Shown: positions 16,414 through 24,318 of the stretch, one piece after another
Position numbering within the stretch: the first letter of the stretch is position 1
Layout of the letters: each line of letters starts with the position of its first letter
Source: Domibacillus indicus
Lineage (GTDB): Bacteria; Bacillota; Bacilli; Bacillales; Domibacillaceae
Direction: 5' to 3'
Assembly: GCF_023715895.1 (NCBI RefSeq)
Contig: NZ_JAMBOO010000001.1
Location: 434,001-498,000, forward strand
DNA length: 64,000 bases
The notes under the pieces: generated by a model
Databases searched by the model: none
Told to the model about the DNA's origin: nothing
What the model saw: only the letters and a program-made list of their open reading frames with translations
Position numbers and translations under genes: made by a program

Positions 16414-17634
16414 TTACAAGAACAATACTTCTCCGGTGGCTGCGTGAACAGCTGCACGTGAATCGAGCTTGCCATTCAGCCGGTACTTTTCACCATTATA
16501 CACATACATTGGTGTGACCGTGATGTGCGGCTTGATCTTATCAAATGCTTCATTTTTCGAAAGCATTGGTTTGGCGGCTTTTTGGAATTCAGCACATGCA
16601 TCCGTCATCCAGCTGCTTTTATCTACATAATGAACGACTTTATATGACTCAGAATCAATAAATACATCGTACATTCCCGGAATGACGGTAATGTCTTTTG
16701 TGTTCACCAGCCTGGCTTTGACCATGCCCTTCGTCCGGCTTATGTCCGACAGCGCCCATTCACCGCTTTCTTTTGGAACATACGTCTGCAAAAAAGCAGT
16801 AGCCGCTTCGCGTACTTTTGCCTGCGTTTTTTTCGTTAACGGCTTTGTATCGGGATGAGGCGGAAACTGAAGAAGTTCTTCTTCATCGATCTCTGCAGGC
16901 CCCAGCTGCAAAAGCTTTCGCTTTACCCGCTGGTTTTTTGCACTTTTCCATGTTAGGATGTCCTGCTTCTGTAAAACCGCTTTTCCTGTTTTATTATCGA
17001 CAAACACATCATCTATCATAAACAGCGGCAGCCATTTTTCTTCTTTCATAAGCGGGTATTCCACAAATACGAGCCGCTCTTTTGCCAAGGATTCAAGCGC
17101 GGCAGCATCAAGCTGGAACTCTGCTTCTTCCGCTTCATCTGGCACAAGTCCGTAAGCAGAAAACAGGGTCAGCTTTTTTTGTTCATCCATTTCCACTGTA
17201 ACCGAGCCGCCCGGCGTAACGGGCACGCCTTTGTATGCAAGGTCAAATGTAAAGGAATCTGTCTCCGCTCTTGTATCTATAAACTGGCTTCCATAGGTCC
17301 AGCCGGTTTCCTGTTCAATAAACCGGATGACTTCTTCCCTATCCCCGCTTAAAAACGAAAAGCCATGCTCGGGCGCCCGTCCGCCCACAAACACAACATT
17401 GGTCAGCCGTCCTGTTTTCGCGTCAAGCTCTATAACAGCCGTGCCTTCTGGATTTGTTTCGTCTTCTTTACGCTCGGAATGTCCCGGAGGAAGCCATTCA
17501 CTCGTAAAACGATAGCTGGTTTCGTTCCACTCGTTTTTTTCATACGTGGCAAACGTCTCCAGACATGTGTAGTCTTCAAGGCCAAACTTTGACCTGACCA
17601 TGTCGACCCATTGGGCCAATTGCGCATGTTTCAC
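16414..17634 (-). CDS. YcdB/YcdC-repeat-like protein (PepSY-type), cytosolic
   Basis: A 406-residue protein without signal peptide or membrane segment. Its repeated beta-rich units ('GTAVIELDAKTGRLTNVVF', 'VTVEMDEQKKLTLFSAY', 'YDVFIDSESYKVVHYVD', 'AVHAATGEVLFL') resemble the PepSY-like YcdB/YcdC repeated domain seen in Bacillus hypothetical proteins; this is a pattern-based call. The start overlaps the nfrA stop by 4 bp (ATGA). It therefore belongs to the operon DedA-like exporter - nfrA - this gene, and ends at the repeat-borne terminator. Function unknown. Confidence 0.7.
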   Translation of the reverse strand: MKHAQLAQWVDMVRSKFGLEDYTCLETFATYEKNEWNETSYRFTSEWLPPGHSERKEDETNPEGTAVIELDAKTGRLTNVVFVGGRAPEHGFSFLSGDREEVIRFIEQETGWTYGSQFIDTRAETDSFTFDLAYKGVPVTPGGSVTVEMDEQKKLTLFSAYGLVPDEAEEAEFQLDAAALESLAKERLVFVEYPLMKEEKWLPLFMIDDVFVDNKTGKAVLQKQDILTWKSAKNQRVKRKLLQLGPAEIDEEELLQFPPHPDTKPLTKKTQAKVREAATAFLQTYVPKESGEWALSDISRTKGMVKARLVNTKDITVIPGMYDVFIDSESYKVVHYVDKSSWMTDACAEFQKAAKPMLSKNEAFDKIKPHITVTPMYVYNGEKYRLNGKLDSRAAVHAATGEVLFL

Positions 17635-18359
17635 TTCTTTAAGAACCCCTTCCCCTGAACAAAATCAAGCATATACGCACGGCGCGGCTGCGATAAATAA
17701 TCGGCCATGCCCTCGGTCCAGCCGGCTGACTTATTGTTGGTAGAACGGCTAGCGTAATACGTGCGGATCACATCATCGTACTCATCTAAAATCGTTTCGT
17801 ATTTTGCTTCATCGTATTCATTCGTATGCAAAACAGCTTGCACCGGCAGACGTGGTTTTACTTCATTGCGTTCAGCCGGAACGCCAAATGTTAAGCCGAA
17901 TAACGGAATCACATGCTCAGGCAGGTTTAACAGCTCACTGATCGGCCCGGGATTATTGCGGACACCGCCAATATAGCAAATCCCATAGCCTTTTGATTCA
18001 GCCGCAATAACGAAGTTTTGAGCGAAAAGAGCTGTATCAATCACCGCCACCATAAAGTTTTCGGCTGTGCCCGCTTCGACCGTTTTTCCGTGCTTTTTGG
18101 CTGCATAATCAAGCCGCTTTAAGTCCGCACAAAATACAAGCGCGCGTGCCGCGCCTTTGATTTGAACCGGGTTTTTTGACAGCTCGGCAAGCTTGTCCCG
18201 TTTGTCCGCATCTGTTACATCGACAATGGAGTAGGCCTGAACAAAGTGCGATGAAGCCGCACCTTGAGCTGCTTCGATCAAGTCATGAAGCTGCTCTTCT
18301 GTAACAGGTTCATCTGTGTATTTTCGAACGGAAACATGTGATTTCAAGAACTCTAGCAT
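17631..18359 (-). CDS. nfrA: NfrA-type FMN-dependent NAD(P)H nitro/flavin reductase
   Basis: A 242-residue nitroreductase-fold oxidoreductase. The N-terminal 'SHVSVRKYTDEPV' carries the phosphate-binding SxRxY/F element. 'AAQGAASSHFVQAY' and 'ICYIGGVRNNP' line the flavin site, and the long C-terminal arm ('SAGWTEGMADYLSQPRRAYMLDFVQGKGF') is typical of the NfrA/Frp subgroup. Members reduce FMN, nitroaromatics and quinones with NAD(P)H and protect against thiol and oxidative stress. It sits 6 bp downstream of the small exporter gene and overlaps the following gene, so it is the middle of a three-gene operon. AAAGGATG precedes the ATG at 18357-18359. Confidence 0.88.
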   Translation of the reverse strand: MLEFLKSHVSVRKYTDEPVTEEQLHDLIEAAQGAASSHFVQAYSIVDVTDADKRDKLAELSKNPVQIKGAARALVFCADLKRLDYAAKKHGKTVEAGTAENFMVAVIDTALFAQNFVIAAESKGYGICYIGGVRNNPGPISELLNLPEHVIPLFGLTFGVPAERNEVKPRLPVQAVLHTNEYDEAKYETILDEYDDVIRTYYASRSTNNKSAGWTEGMADYLSQPRRAYMLDFVQGKGFLKK

Positions 18360-18365
18360 AAATGA

Positions 18366-18824
18366 TCATCCTTTCATTTGTTGAAGAAAAAAGTCAAAGC
18401 CAAGCACTGTAGCAATGCCAATAATAAGCGTCCAAAGAGCGATACTGACTGTTATCCACAAAGTTGTCCATCCTCTGCTTGCCCCGAATGATAGCCCGAT
18501 GAATACTGCAATATGCGTACCGATAAACAAGGGACCGAGCAGTGCGAGCGTCGGAAATCCGTATCGATTCATGATTTGGCGCGCGCGATCTGCTTGTTTT
18601 GTTCCTTTGAGGCCCGTTCGCTCCAGCCGTTTTTTCAGCCAGACTTCTACCTTTGAAAAAGCGGCAATTAAGAGAAGCACTGTCACCATATTGCCTGTGA
18701 ACGCCAGCAGCATGACCCAAAAAGGTGACAGGCCGCGCACAATTCCGACTGGAATCACAAGCGCAATCTCCATCCAGGGGATCGCAGCTGCGATAAAAAC
18801 AAGCGCATACTCAATGAGCTGCAT
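18366..18824 (-). CDS. Small multi-drug export / DedA-like membrane protein
   Basis: A 152-residue integral membrane protein with about four hydrophobic segments. The family-typical start 'LVFIAAAIPWMEIALVIPVGIV' (membrane-embedded E and P residues), 'PTLALLGPLFIGTHIAVFIGLSFG' and a basic cytosolic loop ('KKRLERTGLKGTKQADRARQ') match the Sm_multidrug_ex family (PF06695). Despite the name, a drug-export role is poorly supported for most members. GGAGGCAG precedes the ATG at 18822-18824. It is the first gene of the operon with nfrA. Confidence 0.8.
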   Translation of the reverse strand: MQLIEYALVFIAAAIPWMEIALVIPVGIVRGLSPFWVMLLAFTGNMVTVLLLIAAFSKVEVWLKKRLERTGLKGTKQADRARQIMNRYGFPTLALLGPLFIGTHIAVFIGLSFGASRGWTTLWITVSIALWTLIIGIATVLGFDFFLQQMKG

Positions 18825-18974
18825 CCATCTGCCTCCATCTTCTTGTTATTCTTACTTTAACGAAGGGCTGTCCTCCCCGCAACTAAAGAGTATCCGGTGC
18901 TTTCTGTTCTTCGTTTTAGTCTCCCCAGCAATCCGGCAGGAAACCGGCCCTGCTGGTTGCCATCGTTTTGAAAG

Positions 18975-19457
18975 TTAATAAGAGCTGATTCGTGAAATAA
19001 CGCCGCCTATCCATAGGGCTGCCCATGTGGCAGAGGGATAAGTAAGCAGGCTGCCGAGCAGAACGAAACGCATAAGTTTTCTTTCCAGAAACGGCCGTAC
19101 CTGCCGGATAAAAAGAAGAAAGAGTACAAGAATCACACAAGCGGAGGCCGCACCCGGATTATACGCCCTGAACACAGCGAGCAGCACAATATGCTGGACA
19201 GCGTTGAAAAAAATAGTCCCATAAACGAACAGCAGAAAGGCTTTTGACTTTCCAAAGGTTAAAACAAGAAAGAAAACGAGGATAGTCAGGAAAACGACAG
19301 CTGCTGTGAATTGACGCTGTGTGACCGCTTCTATCCTAAACCGGTTGTGTAAAAAAGATATCATTCCAAAGGATTCCTCTATGTTATGTACAAGAAAAAG
19401 AACAGGCAGTCCCCATTTACACAAGTGCCATCCAGCCTGCTGTTTGATTGGCGCCAC
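18975..19457 (-). CDS. HXXEE-domain membrane protein
   Basis: A 160-residue protein with four or five hydrophobic helices. The segment 'LFLVHNIEESFGM' near residue 20 contains the H-x-x-E-E signature of the HXXEE family (PF13787), a group of small membrane proteins without assigned function. The start is GTG at 19455-19457 behind GGGAGGG. It is transcribed divergently from the yoxD-like gene. The embedded His and Glu residues suggest metal binding or enzymatic action in the membrane, but this is unproven. Confidence 0.75.
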   Translation of the reverse strand: MAPIKQQAGWHLCKWGLPVLFLVHNIEESFGMISFLHNRFRIEAVTQRQFTAAVVFLTILVFFLVLTFGKSKAFLLFVYGTIFFNAVQHIVLLAVFRAYNPGAASACVILVLFLLFIRQVRPFLERKLMRFVLLGSLLTYPSATWAALWIGGVISRISSY

Positions 19458-19565
19458 AATATTCCCTCCCTTCCATTTATTAAACCATAGAAAGCATATC
19501 CATTGTCCGCTCAGCGGCAGGCTGATAAGATAAAGCGAAGAGATTTATTGGAGGAGGAATATACT

Positions 19566-20342
19566 TTGGCACAATCATTACAAGGAAAAAAAGCCATTAT
19601 TACAGGCGGAGGCCGCGGCATCGGACGCGCGATTGCAGAAGCGCTCGCAGCGGAAGGTGTACATATTGGCTTGATCGGACGGACAGAAGAACATGTACAA
19701 GCAGTAGCAGAGGACCTCGGGTTAAATCCGGAAGTGTCAACACGTGATATGTGCGGCCGCCCCGTACTGATGCCGTCTAAGGTAGAAATTAAAACAGCGT
19801 TCGCAACGGCGGATGTTTCAAATCTAGAAGAAGTAACAGCAGCTGTTGAAAAAGTGAAAGCAGAGCTTGGCGGGTTAGACATTCTCATCAACAATGCCGG
19901 CATCGCAAAATTTGGCGGTTTTATGGACCTTGATCCGGACGAATGGAAAAAAATTATCGATGTCAACCTGATGGGTGTGTACAATGTAACACGCGCTGTA
20001 CTGCCGGATTTAATCGAGCAAAAATCAGGCGACATTATTAACATTTCTTCGACTGCAGGCCAAAAAGGAGCACCAGTCACAAGCGCCTACAGCGCATCTA
20101 AATTTGGCGTGCTTGGCTTGACGGAATCTCTTGCGCTTGAAGTACGGAAGCACAATATTCGGGTCACAGCTCTGACACCAAGTACAGTGGCAACGGACCT
20201 TGCAGTTGAAAATAACTTAACGGACGGCAATCCTGACAAAGTAATGCAGCCGGAAGACATTGCGGAATTCGTAGTGGCACAGCTGAAATTAAACAGCCGC
20301 ACGTTTATCAAATCAGCGGGACTTTGGTCAACTAATCCATAA
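19566..20342 (+). CDS. yoxD: YoxD-like short-chain dehydrogenase/reductase with insertion
   Basis: An SDR of 258 residues with the TGxxxGIG cofactor motif ('[11 protein letters not shown]'), 'NNAGIAKFG', the catalytic Ser ('ISSTAGQKG') and the YxxxK pair ('YSASKFG'). The sequence from '[12 protein letters not shown]' to '[13 protein letters not shown]' follows B. subtilis YoxD closely, as I remember it. About 19 extra residues ('[19 protein letters not shown]') lie between helix C and the 'ATADVS' strand. The start is the TTG at 19566-19568 behind GGAGGAGG, not an upstream ATG without a site. The annotation '3-ketoacyl-ACP reductase' is common for this family but the substrate is unknown. Confidence 0.88.
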   Translation: MAQSLQGKKAIITGGGRGIGRAIAEALAAEGVHIGLIGRTEEHVQAVAEDLGLNPEVSTRDMCGRPVLMPSKVEIKTAFATADVSNLEEVTAAVEKVKAELGGLDILINNAGIAKFGGFMDLDPDEWKKIIDVNLMGVYNVTRAVLPDLIEQKSGDIINISSTAGQKGAPVTSAYSASKFGVLGLTESLALEVRKHNIRVTALTPSTVATDLAVENNLTDGNPDKVMQPEDIAEFVVAQLKLNSRTFIKSAGLWSTNP

Positions 20343-20350
20343 AAATAAGT

Positions 20351-20381
20351 AAACGCGCCGGAACTGCCGGCGCGTTTTTTA
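20351..20381 (+). terminator. Terminator after the yoxD-like gene
   Basis: AAACGCGCCGG / CCGGCGCGTTT (20351-20361 and 20367-20377) forms an 11-bp GC-rich stem with a 5-nt loop and a T run. Confidence 0.9.
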
Positions 20382-20441
20382 TATGTGAAGCGACTGTTTT
20401 TATCAGCTTCTCTGTTTCTAAAATGTTTTTCGTCTCTCTTT

Positions 20442-20471
20442 AAAAGCCTGCTGCATAAAATCGGAGCAGGC
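20442..20471 (-). terminator. Terminator after the catE-like gene
   Basis: On the minus strand GCCTGCT and AGCAGGC (20465-20471 and 20446-20452) pair and are followed by TTTT. Confidence 0.65.
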
Positions 20472-20481
20472 CGGCTGCTTT

Positions 20482-21315
20482 TTAAACGAGAAGACGAATC
20501 TGATTTCCGGCCGGGTCTTCTGTTACATACTGATCGACGTTAGCACCTATATTTTGAAGGCGTGCCACCGCTTCTTCTCTTGCTTCCTCATTCGGAAACA
20601 CAATTGTATACCAATTGAGCCCTGCACTGTTTTCGGCTGGACGCGGCGCACCAACCCCCTGCCATGTATTTAACGCAATGTGGTGATGATATCGGCCGGT
20701 TGAAGTAAAAATCGCCTGAGGATAATGGCTGACAATCTCAAAGCCAAGTCCTTCCGTGTAAAAACGTTCTGCATCCGGAATATTCGAAACATGCAGATGA
20801 ATGTGCCCCATGATTGTTCCAGCAGGAAGGCCCGTAAATGCTTCTTCACTTTCCGCAAGAATACTGTCCCCGTCGAGCTGGACAGTAGCCATATCAACCA
20901 GTCCATCGTTCCACGTCCATTCTGACGCCGGGCGGTCGCGGTACACTTCAATGCCGTTGCCGTCAGGATCATCGAGGTAAATCGCTTCGCTCACGTAATG
21001 GTCGGCCGCGCCAAAACGGTAGCCTGTTTGCAGCAGGTGGCGTAAAAATTGAGCCAAACCTTTTCGCTCCGGCAGCAGAATCGCAAAATGATACAGGCCC
21101 GACGTACGTCCTGCTTTCGGTGTGACATCTTCTGGCTGCTCCAGTGTTACCAACGCTGTTTGTCCATTCGCTGTTAATACAGCCTGCTGCCCGGACTGCG
21201 ACAACACTTTTAAGCCGATTATTTGCGTATAAAATGCAATCGATCTATTCAAATCTGTTACACGAATACTCACTTCTCCAACAAACGTATGCGGCTTTTC
21301 ATGAAAATGATTCAT
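20482..21315 (-). CDS. catE: CatE-like catechol-2,3-dioxygenase (VOC family)
   Basis: A 277-residue two-module vicinal-oxygen-chelate protein. Module 1 has 'GEVSIRVTDLNRSIAFYTQIIGLKV' and 'SGLYHFAILLPERK', and module 2 has 'GHIHLHVSNIPDAERFYTEGLGFEIV' and 'RYHHHIALNTW'. The residues expected to bind the non-heme metal (His in 'GHIHLHV' and 'HHHIALN', plus a C-terminal Glu) are present. It resembles B. subtilis CatE (YfiE), which cleaves catechol-type compounds and is induced by catechol and quinone stress. An inverted repeat GTTAC-N5-GTAAC upstream may be the operator of a YodB/CatR-type redox repressor. GAGGAG precedes the ATG at 21313-21315. Confidence 0.83.
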   Translation of the reverse strand: MNHFHEKPHTFVGEVSIRVTDLNRSIAFYTQIIGLKVLSQSGQQAVLTANGQTALVTLEQPEDVTPKAGRTSGLYHFAILLPERKGLAQFLRHLLQTGYRFGAADHYVSEAIYLDDPDGNGIEVYRDRPASEWTWNDGLVDMATVQLDGDSILAESEEAFTGLPAGTIMGHIHLHVSNIPDAERFYTEGLGFEIVSHYPQAIFTSTGRYHHHIALNTWQGVGAPRPAENSAGLNWYTIVFPNEEAREEAVARLQNIGANVDQYVTEDPAGNQIRLLV

Positions 21316-21333
21316 GGTCTATTCTCCTCTTAT

Positions 21334-21367
21334 GTTACCTTTTTTAATTTTAGTTACTTTATGTAAC
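21334..21367. promoter_or_regulatory. Candidate operator upstream of catE-like gene
   Basis: A perfect inverted repeat GTTAC-TTTAT-GTAAC at 21353-21367 has an additional GTTAC half-site at 21334-21338. The position 20-50 bp before the start fits a repressor site; the regulator is not known. Confidence 0.45.
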
Positions 21368-21553
21368 AAATTATACAAATGATCAAAAGTGAAAGTCAAG
21401 CATCCCGATGACCCTTTAAGAGAGCTCTCTTTGTGTAGAAAAGTGAATATAGTATAAACAAACAGGGGATCATTATCAGCCTTTACGAAAAATAATGGCT
21501 GTCAATAAAAAAAATCAATCTTAAAGTATCTTTTCTTTTAGCGCTTCACCTGT

Positions 21554-21735
21554 TACAATAAACCCACAAGCATTATGAACTGAATATCGCCTTCATCCGT
21601 AAAGGGGAGTAGCGTCAGGAAACTGAAATAAAGTCGTCATTACGTGGAATTCATTCCTCCGGCTTTATTGACCTATTGATTTAGTGTTTAGCGAGACCTT
21701 TGCCATATACCTATGGCAGAGGTCTCTTTTATTTT
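21554..21735 (+). promoter_or_regulatory. yybP-ykoY (Mn2+) riboswitch with terminator, upstream of terC
   Basis: A -10-like TACAAT (21554-21559) is followed by a leader containing AAAGGGGAGTAGCGTC at 21601, GTCGTCATTACG, and GCGAGACCTTTGCC at 21691. These are the conserved parts of the yybP-ykoY aptamer, which binds Mn2+. Its 3' part forms the terminator stem GAGACCTTTGCCAT / ATGGCAGAGGTCTC (21693-21706 and 21713-21726, one G-U), followed by TTTTATTTT. Metal binding should favour the antiterminated, ON state, giving export when Mn is high. The stretch 21368-21553 upstream holds no gene that I can see. Confidence 0.88.
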
Positions 21736-21762
21736 GATTAAAAACAAAAAGGAGATGGGCAA

Positions 21763-22452
21763 ATGGAAACAGAATTTATAACCGCATTATTTGCTATTAT
21801 TATGATTGACCTTGTGCTCGCTGGCGACAACGCCATCTTGATCGGTCTTGCTGCACGCAAGCTTCCGAAAGAACAACAAAAGAAAGTAATTCTTTGGGGA
21901 GCGATCGGGGCCATTGTGATTCGTGCAATCGCCACATTGCTTGTCGTGTACCTGCTTGAAATTCCGGGCTTGCACTTGATCGGCGGCATCCTGCTTGTGT
22001 GGATCGCATATAAACTGCTTGTGGAAGAAGAAGAGCATGAAGTCAATGCAGCTGACTCCCTATGGGGGGCCGTTAAAACGATTATTATCGCAGATGCTTT
22101 GATGGGACTCGATAACGTTTTAGCTGTTGCCGGCGCTTCTCACGGAAACATGTGGCTTGTGGTCATCGGCTTGCTTGTGTCGATTCCAGTTGTTATGTGG
22201 GGCAGTACGTTAATTTTGAGAATGATTGAGCGTTACCCGATTATCATTATGATTGGGGCAGCGATTCTTGGCTGGACAGCATCGAAAATGATTGTTGGCG
22301 AACCATTTATGAACGGATACTTTGCCAATCCATTTATCAAATACGGCTTTGAGATTGTCGTCGTAGCGGGTATTTTACTGGCTGGTGCATTGAAACAGCG
22401 CAAAATGGCCAAAGAAAAAAACGATACACGCCTGGATGAAAATGCTCTTTAA
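21763..22452 (+). CDS. TerC-family membrane protein, probable Mn2+ exporter (YjbE-like)
   Basis: A 229-residue TerC-family protein with about seven transmembrane segments. 'IDLVLAGDNAILIGLAA' and 'DALMGLDNVLAVAGAS' contain the paired acidic D-N residues of the family's metal path. Charged loops 'ARKLPKEQQKK' and 'LLVEEEEHEV' lie between helices. B. subtilis relatives (MeeF, MeeY, YjbE) are linked to Mn2+ export and metallation of exoenzymes. Size and sequence are closest to YjbE from memory. Control by the riboswitch immediately upstream strongly supports manganese as substrate. AAAGGAGATG precedes the ATG at 21763. Confidence 0.88.
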   Translation: METEFITALFAIIMIDLVLAGDNAILIGLAARKLPKEQQKKVILWGAIGAIVIRAIATLLVVYLLEIPGLHLIGGILLVWIAYKLLVEEEEHEVNAADSLWGAVKTIIIADALMGLDNVLAVAGASHGNMWLVVIGLLVSIPVVMWGSTLILRMIERYPIIIMIGAAILGWTASKMIVGEPFMNGYFANPFIKYGFEIVVVAGILLAGALKQRKMAKEKNDTRLDENAL

Positions 22453-22460
22453 TACATTCA

Positions 22461-22499
22461 AACAGCCTGCTTTCTCTGCGAAAGCAGGCTGTTTTTTTA
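22461..22499. terminator. Bidirectional terminator between terC and rhaR
   Basis: AACAGCCTGCTTTC / GAAAGCAGGCTGTT (22461-22474 and 22480-22493) is a 14-bp perfect stem with a 5-nt loop and T7 on the plus strand. Confidence 0.9.
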
Positions 22500-23258
22500 T
22501 TCCACAACGGCAACATGGATCTGCCGTTCGTCCAATCCCCTTTTTATGGCTTCATCCAATCCTCTGTCTGTAATCACTTCATAAAGACCACTTGGCGGCC
22601 CGATCGATGAAAAAGCACGCTTGCCGAATTTGCTTGAATCAGCCATTAAAAACACTTCATCTGACTGCTCCATCATTTTCTTTTTTAAAAGAGCCTGCTG
22701 CTCATTAGAATCACTCAGACCTGCATCAAGATGAACGGCTTTGCAGGACAAAAAGGTTTTGTTCACATGGTATAAATCAAGAGAACGTTCCGCCAGCGGC
22801 CCAACAAACGATAACGACTTTGGCAGAAGAATACCGCCGGTTGAAATCACGTTGATCCGTTCTTTTTTACTTAGTTCCATCACCACTTTTATCGAATTCG
22901 TAATAACTGTCAGTGTCATATTCGGCAGCGCCTTCGCCATATACCAGGCCGTCGTGCTTGCATCTAAAATAATGCGGTCCCCTTCCTGCACCCGTTTGGC
23001 TGCTTCGTGTGCGATTACTTTTTTTTCCTGTACATTCGTAATGACACGCTCGGAAAAATGCACTTCTGATTCTTCATCCTGCATGCTGACCGCACCGCCA
23101 TGACTTCGCTGCAGTTTGCCTTCCTTTTCAAGCTTTTCAAGATCGCGGCGAATCGTTTCTTCCGTGACGGAGAAAATATCGCTCAGCTCTGATACGCGGA
23201 TACTTGACCGTTCATTCACCAGCTCTACAATTTTTTGATGTCTCTCTGCTACCAGCAT
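22497..23258 (-). CDS. rhaR: DeoR-family rhamnose regulator RhaR
   Basis: A 253-residue DeoR-type repressor with an N-terminal winged helix ('RHQKIVELVNERSSIRVSELSDIFSV', 'TIRRDLEKLEKEGKLQRSHGGAV') and a sugar-phosphate-binding DeoRC domain ('ILDASTTAWYMAKAL', 'STGGILLPKSLSFVGPLAERSL', 'MADSSKFGKRAF'). It lies at the end of the rha cluster, like yulB (rhaR) in B. subtilis. A phosphorylated rhamnose intermediate is the expected inducer. Its promoter region contains AAATAAACAAAAACAAAC, related to the motif found before rhaM and rhaEW, consistent with autoregulation. Start ATG at 23256-23258 with AGGTG at suitable distance. Confidence 0.88.
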   Translation of the reverse strand: MLVAERHQKIVELVNERSSIRVSELSDIFSVTEETIRRDLEKLEKEGKLQRSHGGAVSMQDEESEVHFSERVITNVQEKKVIAHEAAKRVQEGDRIILDASTTAWYMAKALPNMTLTVITNSIKVVMELSKKERINVISTGGILLPKSLSFVGPLAERSLDLYHVNKTFLSCKAVHLDAGLSDSNEQQALLKKKMMEQSDEVFLMADSSKFGKRAFSSIGPPSGLYEVITDRGLDEAIKRGLDERQIHVAVVE

Positions 23259-23297
23259 CCTTTTGCACCTGACCTTTGTTTGTTTTTGTTTATTTTA

Positions 23298-23612
23298 TCA
23301 TGCTAAATAAAAAACGTCTTTCAGCTCCACCGCCACTGGACTGTTATCCGGATTCGTTTCCATTATCGGCTCCATAAACGCCCACCATCTCTGGCAAATA
23401 TCTGTCTCTGCCATTTGAGCCCATTTTTCTTCACTCTCAATTTCCACATAGGCAAACAGCTTGCCCGTCGCTTCCTCTAAAAAAATTGAATAGTTGCGCG
23501 CTCCATGGGCCCGCAGTGCCTCTGCCAGCTCAGGCCAAAGCTCATCATGACGCTTTTTGTATTCCTCATATTGGTCTTTATACACAGTCATCGCAGTCGC
23601 TTTTCGAATCAT
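23298..23612 (-). CDS. rhaM: L-rhamnose mutarotase RhaM
   Basis: A 104-residue protein that interconverts alpha- and beta-L-rhamnose. It starts '[27 protein letters not shown]' with the substrate-binding Tyr/His, and has '[20 protein letters not shown]' and '[20 protein letters not shown]', all typical of RhaM/YiiL (104 residues in E. coli). It has its own promoter with a RhaR-type operator. GGAGTG precedes the ATG at 23610-23612. Confidence 0.93.
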   Translation of the reverse strand: MIRKATAMTVYKDQYEEYKKRHDELWPELAEALRAHGARNYSIFLEEATGKLFAYVEIESEEKWAQMAETDICQRWWAFMEPIMETNPDNSPVAVELKDVFYLA

Positions 23613-23641
23613 CGCCTACACTCCGTTTCTTTTTGTTTTAT

Positions 23642-23670
23642 CATAACTTATTTTTGTTTATTTTTGAATA
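23642..23670 (-). promoter_or_regulatory. rhaM promoter with RhaR-type operator
   Basis: On the minus strand TTCAAA (-35) is followed by a 17-bp spacer containing AATAAACAAA and by TATGAT (-10, 23642-23647). AAAACAAA continues just downstream. Word order and spacing match the rhaEW promoter. Confidence 0.65.
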
Positions 23671-23810
23671 CCCTTTCAAAACAAAAAAACCGGCTGTTTA
23701 CAAAATCCAGCTCTTTTTATCTTCAACCTCATCTGTCGGCATATGGCTATTCCGTTTTTCAGGATATTCTATTTATTTAACAGACAAGCACAAGCTAATC
23801 TTTTCTACAA

Positions 23811-23845
23811 AAAAAACCGGCACTTGTTATAAGTACCGGTTTTCC
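23811..23845 (-). terminator. Terminator after the Dabb gene
   Basis: AAAACCGGTACTT / AAGTGCCGGTTTT (minus strand, one mismatch) with a short loop is followed by T8. It lies between the Dabb gene and the rhaM promoter. Confidence 0.85.
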
Positions 23846-23872
23846 TTTTCGTTTATTTACAATCACTGCTTT

Positions 23873-24178
23873 TTACCAGGCAACTTCATAATCCACTACG
23901 ATGACATTGTCGGTTAATCCTTCAATTTCGGACAGAAATTTTTCATGCAGCGGGTGTGTTTGGTACTCTTCTAAAGACTGTTTGTCTTTAAATGTAACAT
24001 GCAGGCCTAATGTGTACCCTTGTGCCTGTTCTACTTCATCTGTTGCATTAATGCCGGCTGTTACCTTCATAATACCCGGGATTTCTCCTTGAAACTTCAA
24101 CAGCTGCAGTGCCAGCTCCTGCTGCTTTTCCGTTGTTACCTCTTCTTTAAATTTAAAAGACACCAAGTGTTCGTACAT
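23873..24178 (-). CDS. Dabb-family (stress-responsive A/B barrel) protein
   Basis: A 101-residue dimeric alpha/beta-barrel protein (PF07876): 'YEHLVSFKFKEEVTTEKQQEL', 'IPGIMKVTAGINATDE', 'YTLGLHVTFKDKQSLEEYQTHPLHEKF'. Bacterial members have poorly defined roles, and some act on small aromatic or polyketide-like compounds. The ATG at 24176-24178 follows GGAAGGTG; upstream in-frame ATGs run into the rhaA terminator and are unlikely. It lies between rhaA and rhaM, each bounded by terminators, so a role in rhamnose use is possible but not required. Confidence 0.82.
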   Translation of the reverse strand: MYEHLVSFKFKEEVTTEKQQELALQLLKFQGEIPGIMKVTAGINATDEVEQAQGYTLGLHVTFKDKQSLEEYQTHPLHEKFLSEIEGLTDNVIVVDYEVAW

Positions 24179-24254
24179 GTTTGCTACACACCTTCCTTTT
24201 TTTCCGTTCACTCGTTTTATTCCCCATTTTTCCAGCAGATATGCAAAAGAAAAA

Positions 24255-24283
24255 GCCGCCCGGTGGAAGATCTCTGGGGCGGC
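24255..24283 (-). terminator. Terminator after rhaA
   Basis: GCCGCCC / GGGCGGC (24255-24261 and 24277-24283) is followed on the minus strand by TTTTTCTTTT. Confidence 0.8.
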
Positions 24284-24318
24284 CTTTCGCAAAAGAACTT
24301 TTTCTTGGTTTTTCTGTT

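Noticed and set aside
16139-16475. Short frames within repeat copy A and the equivalent region of copy B
   Set aside because: Frames are not conserved between the two copies, so the element is non-coding.
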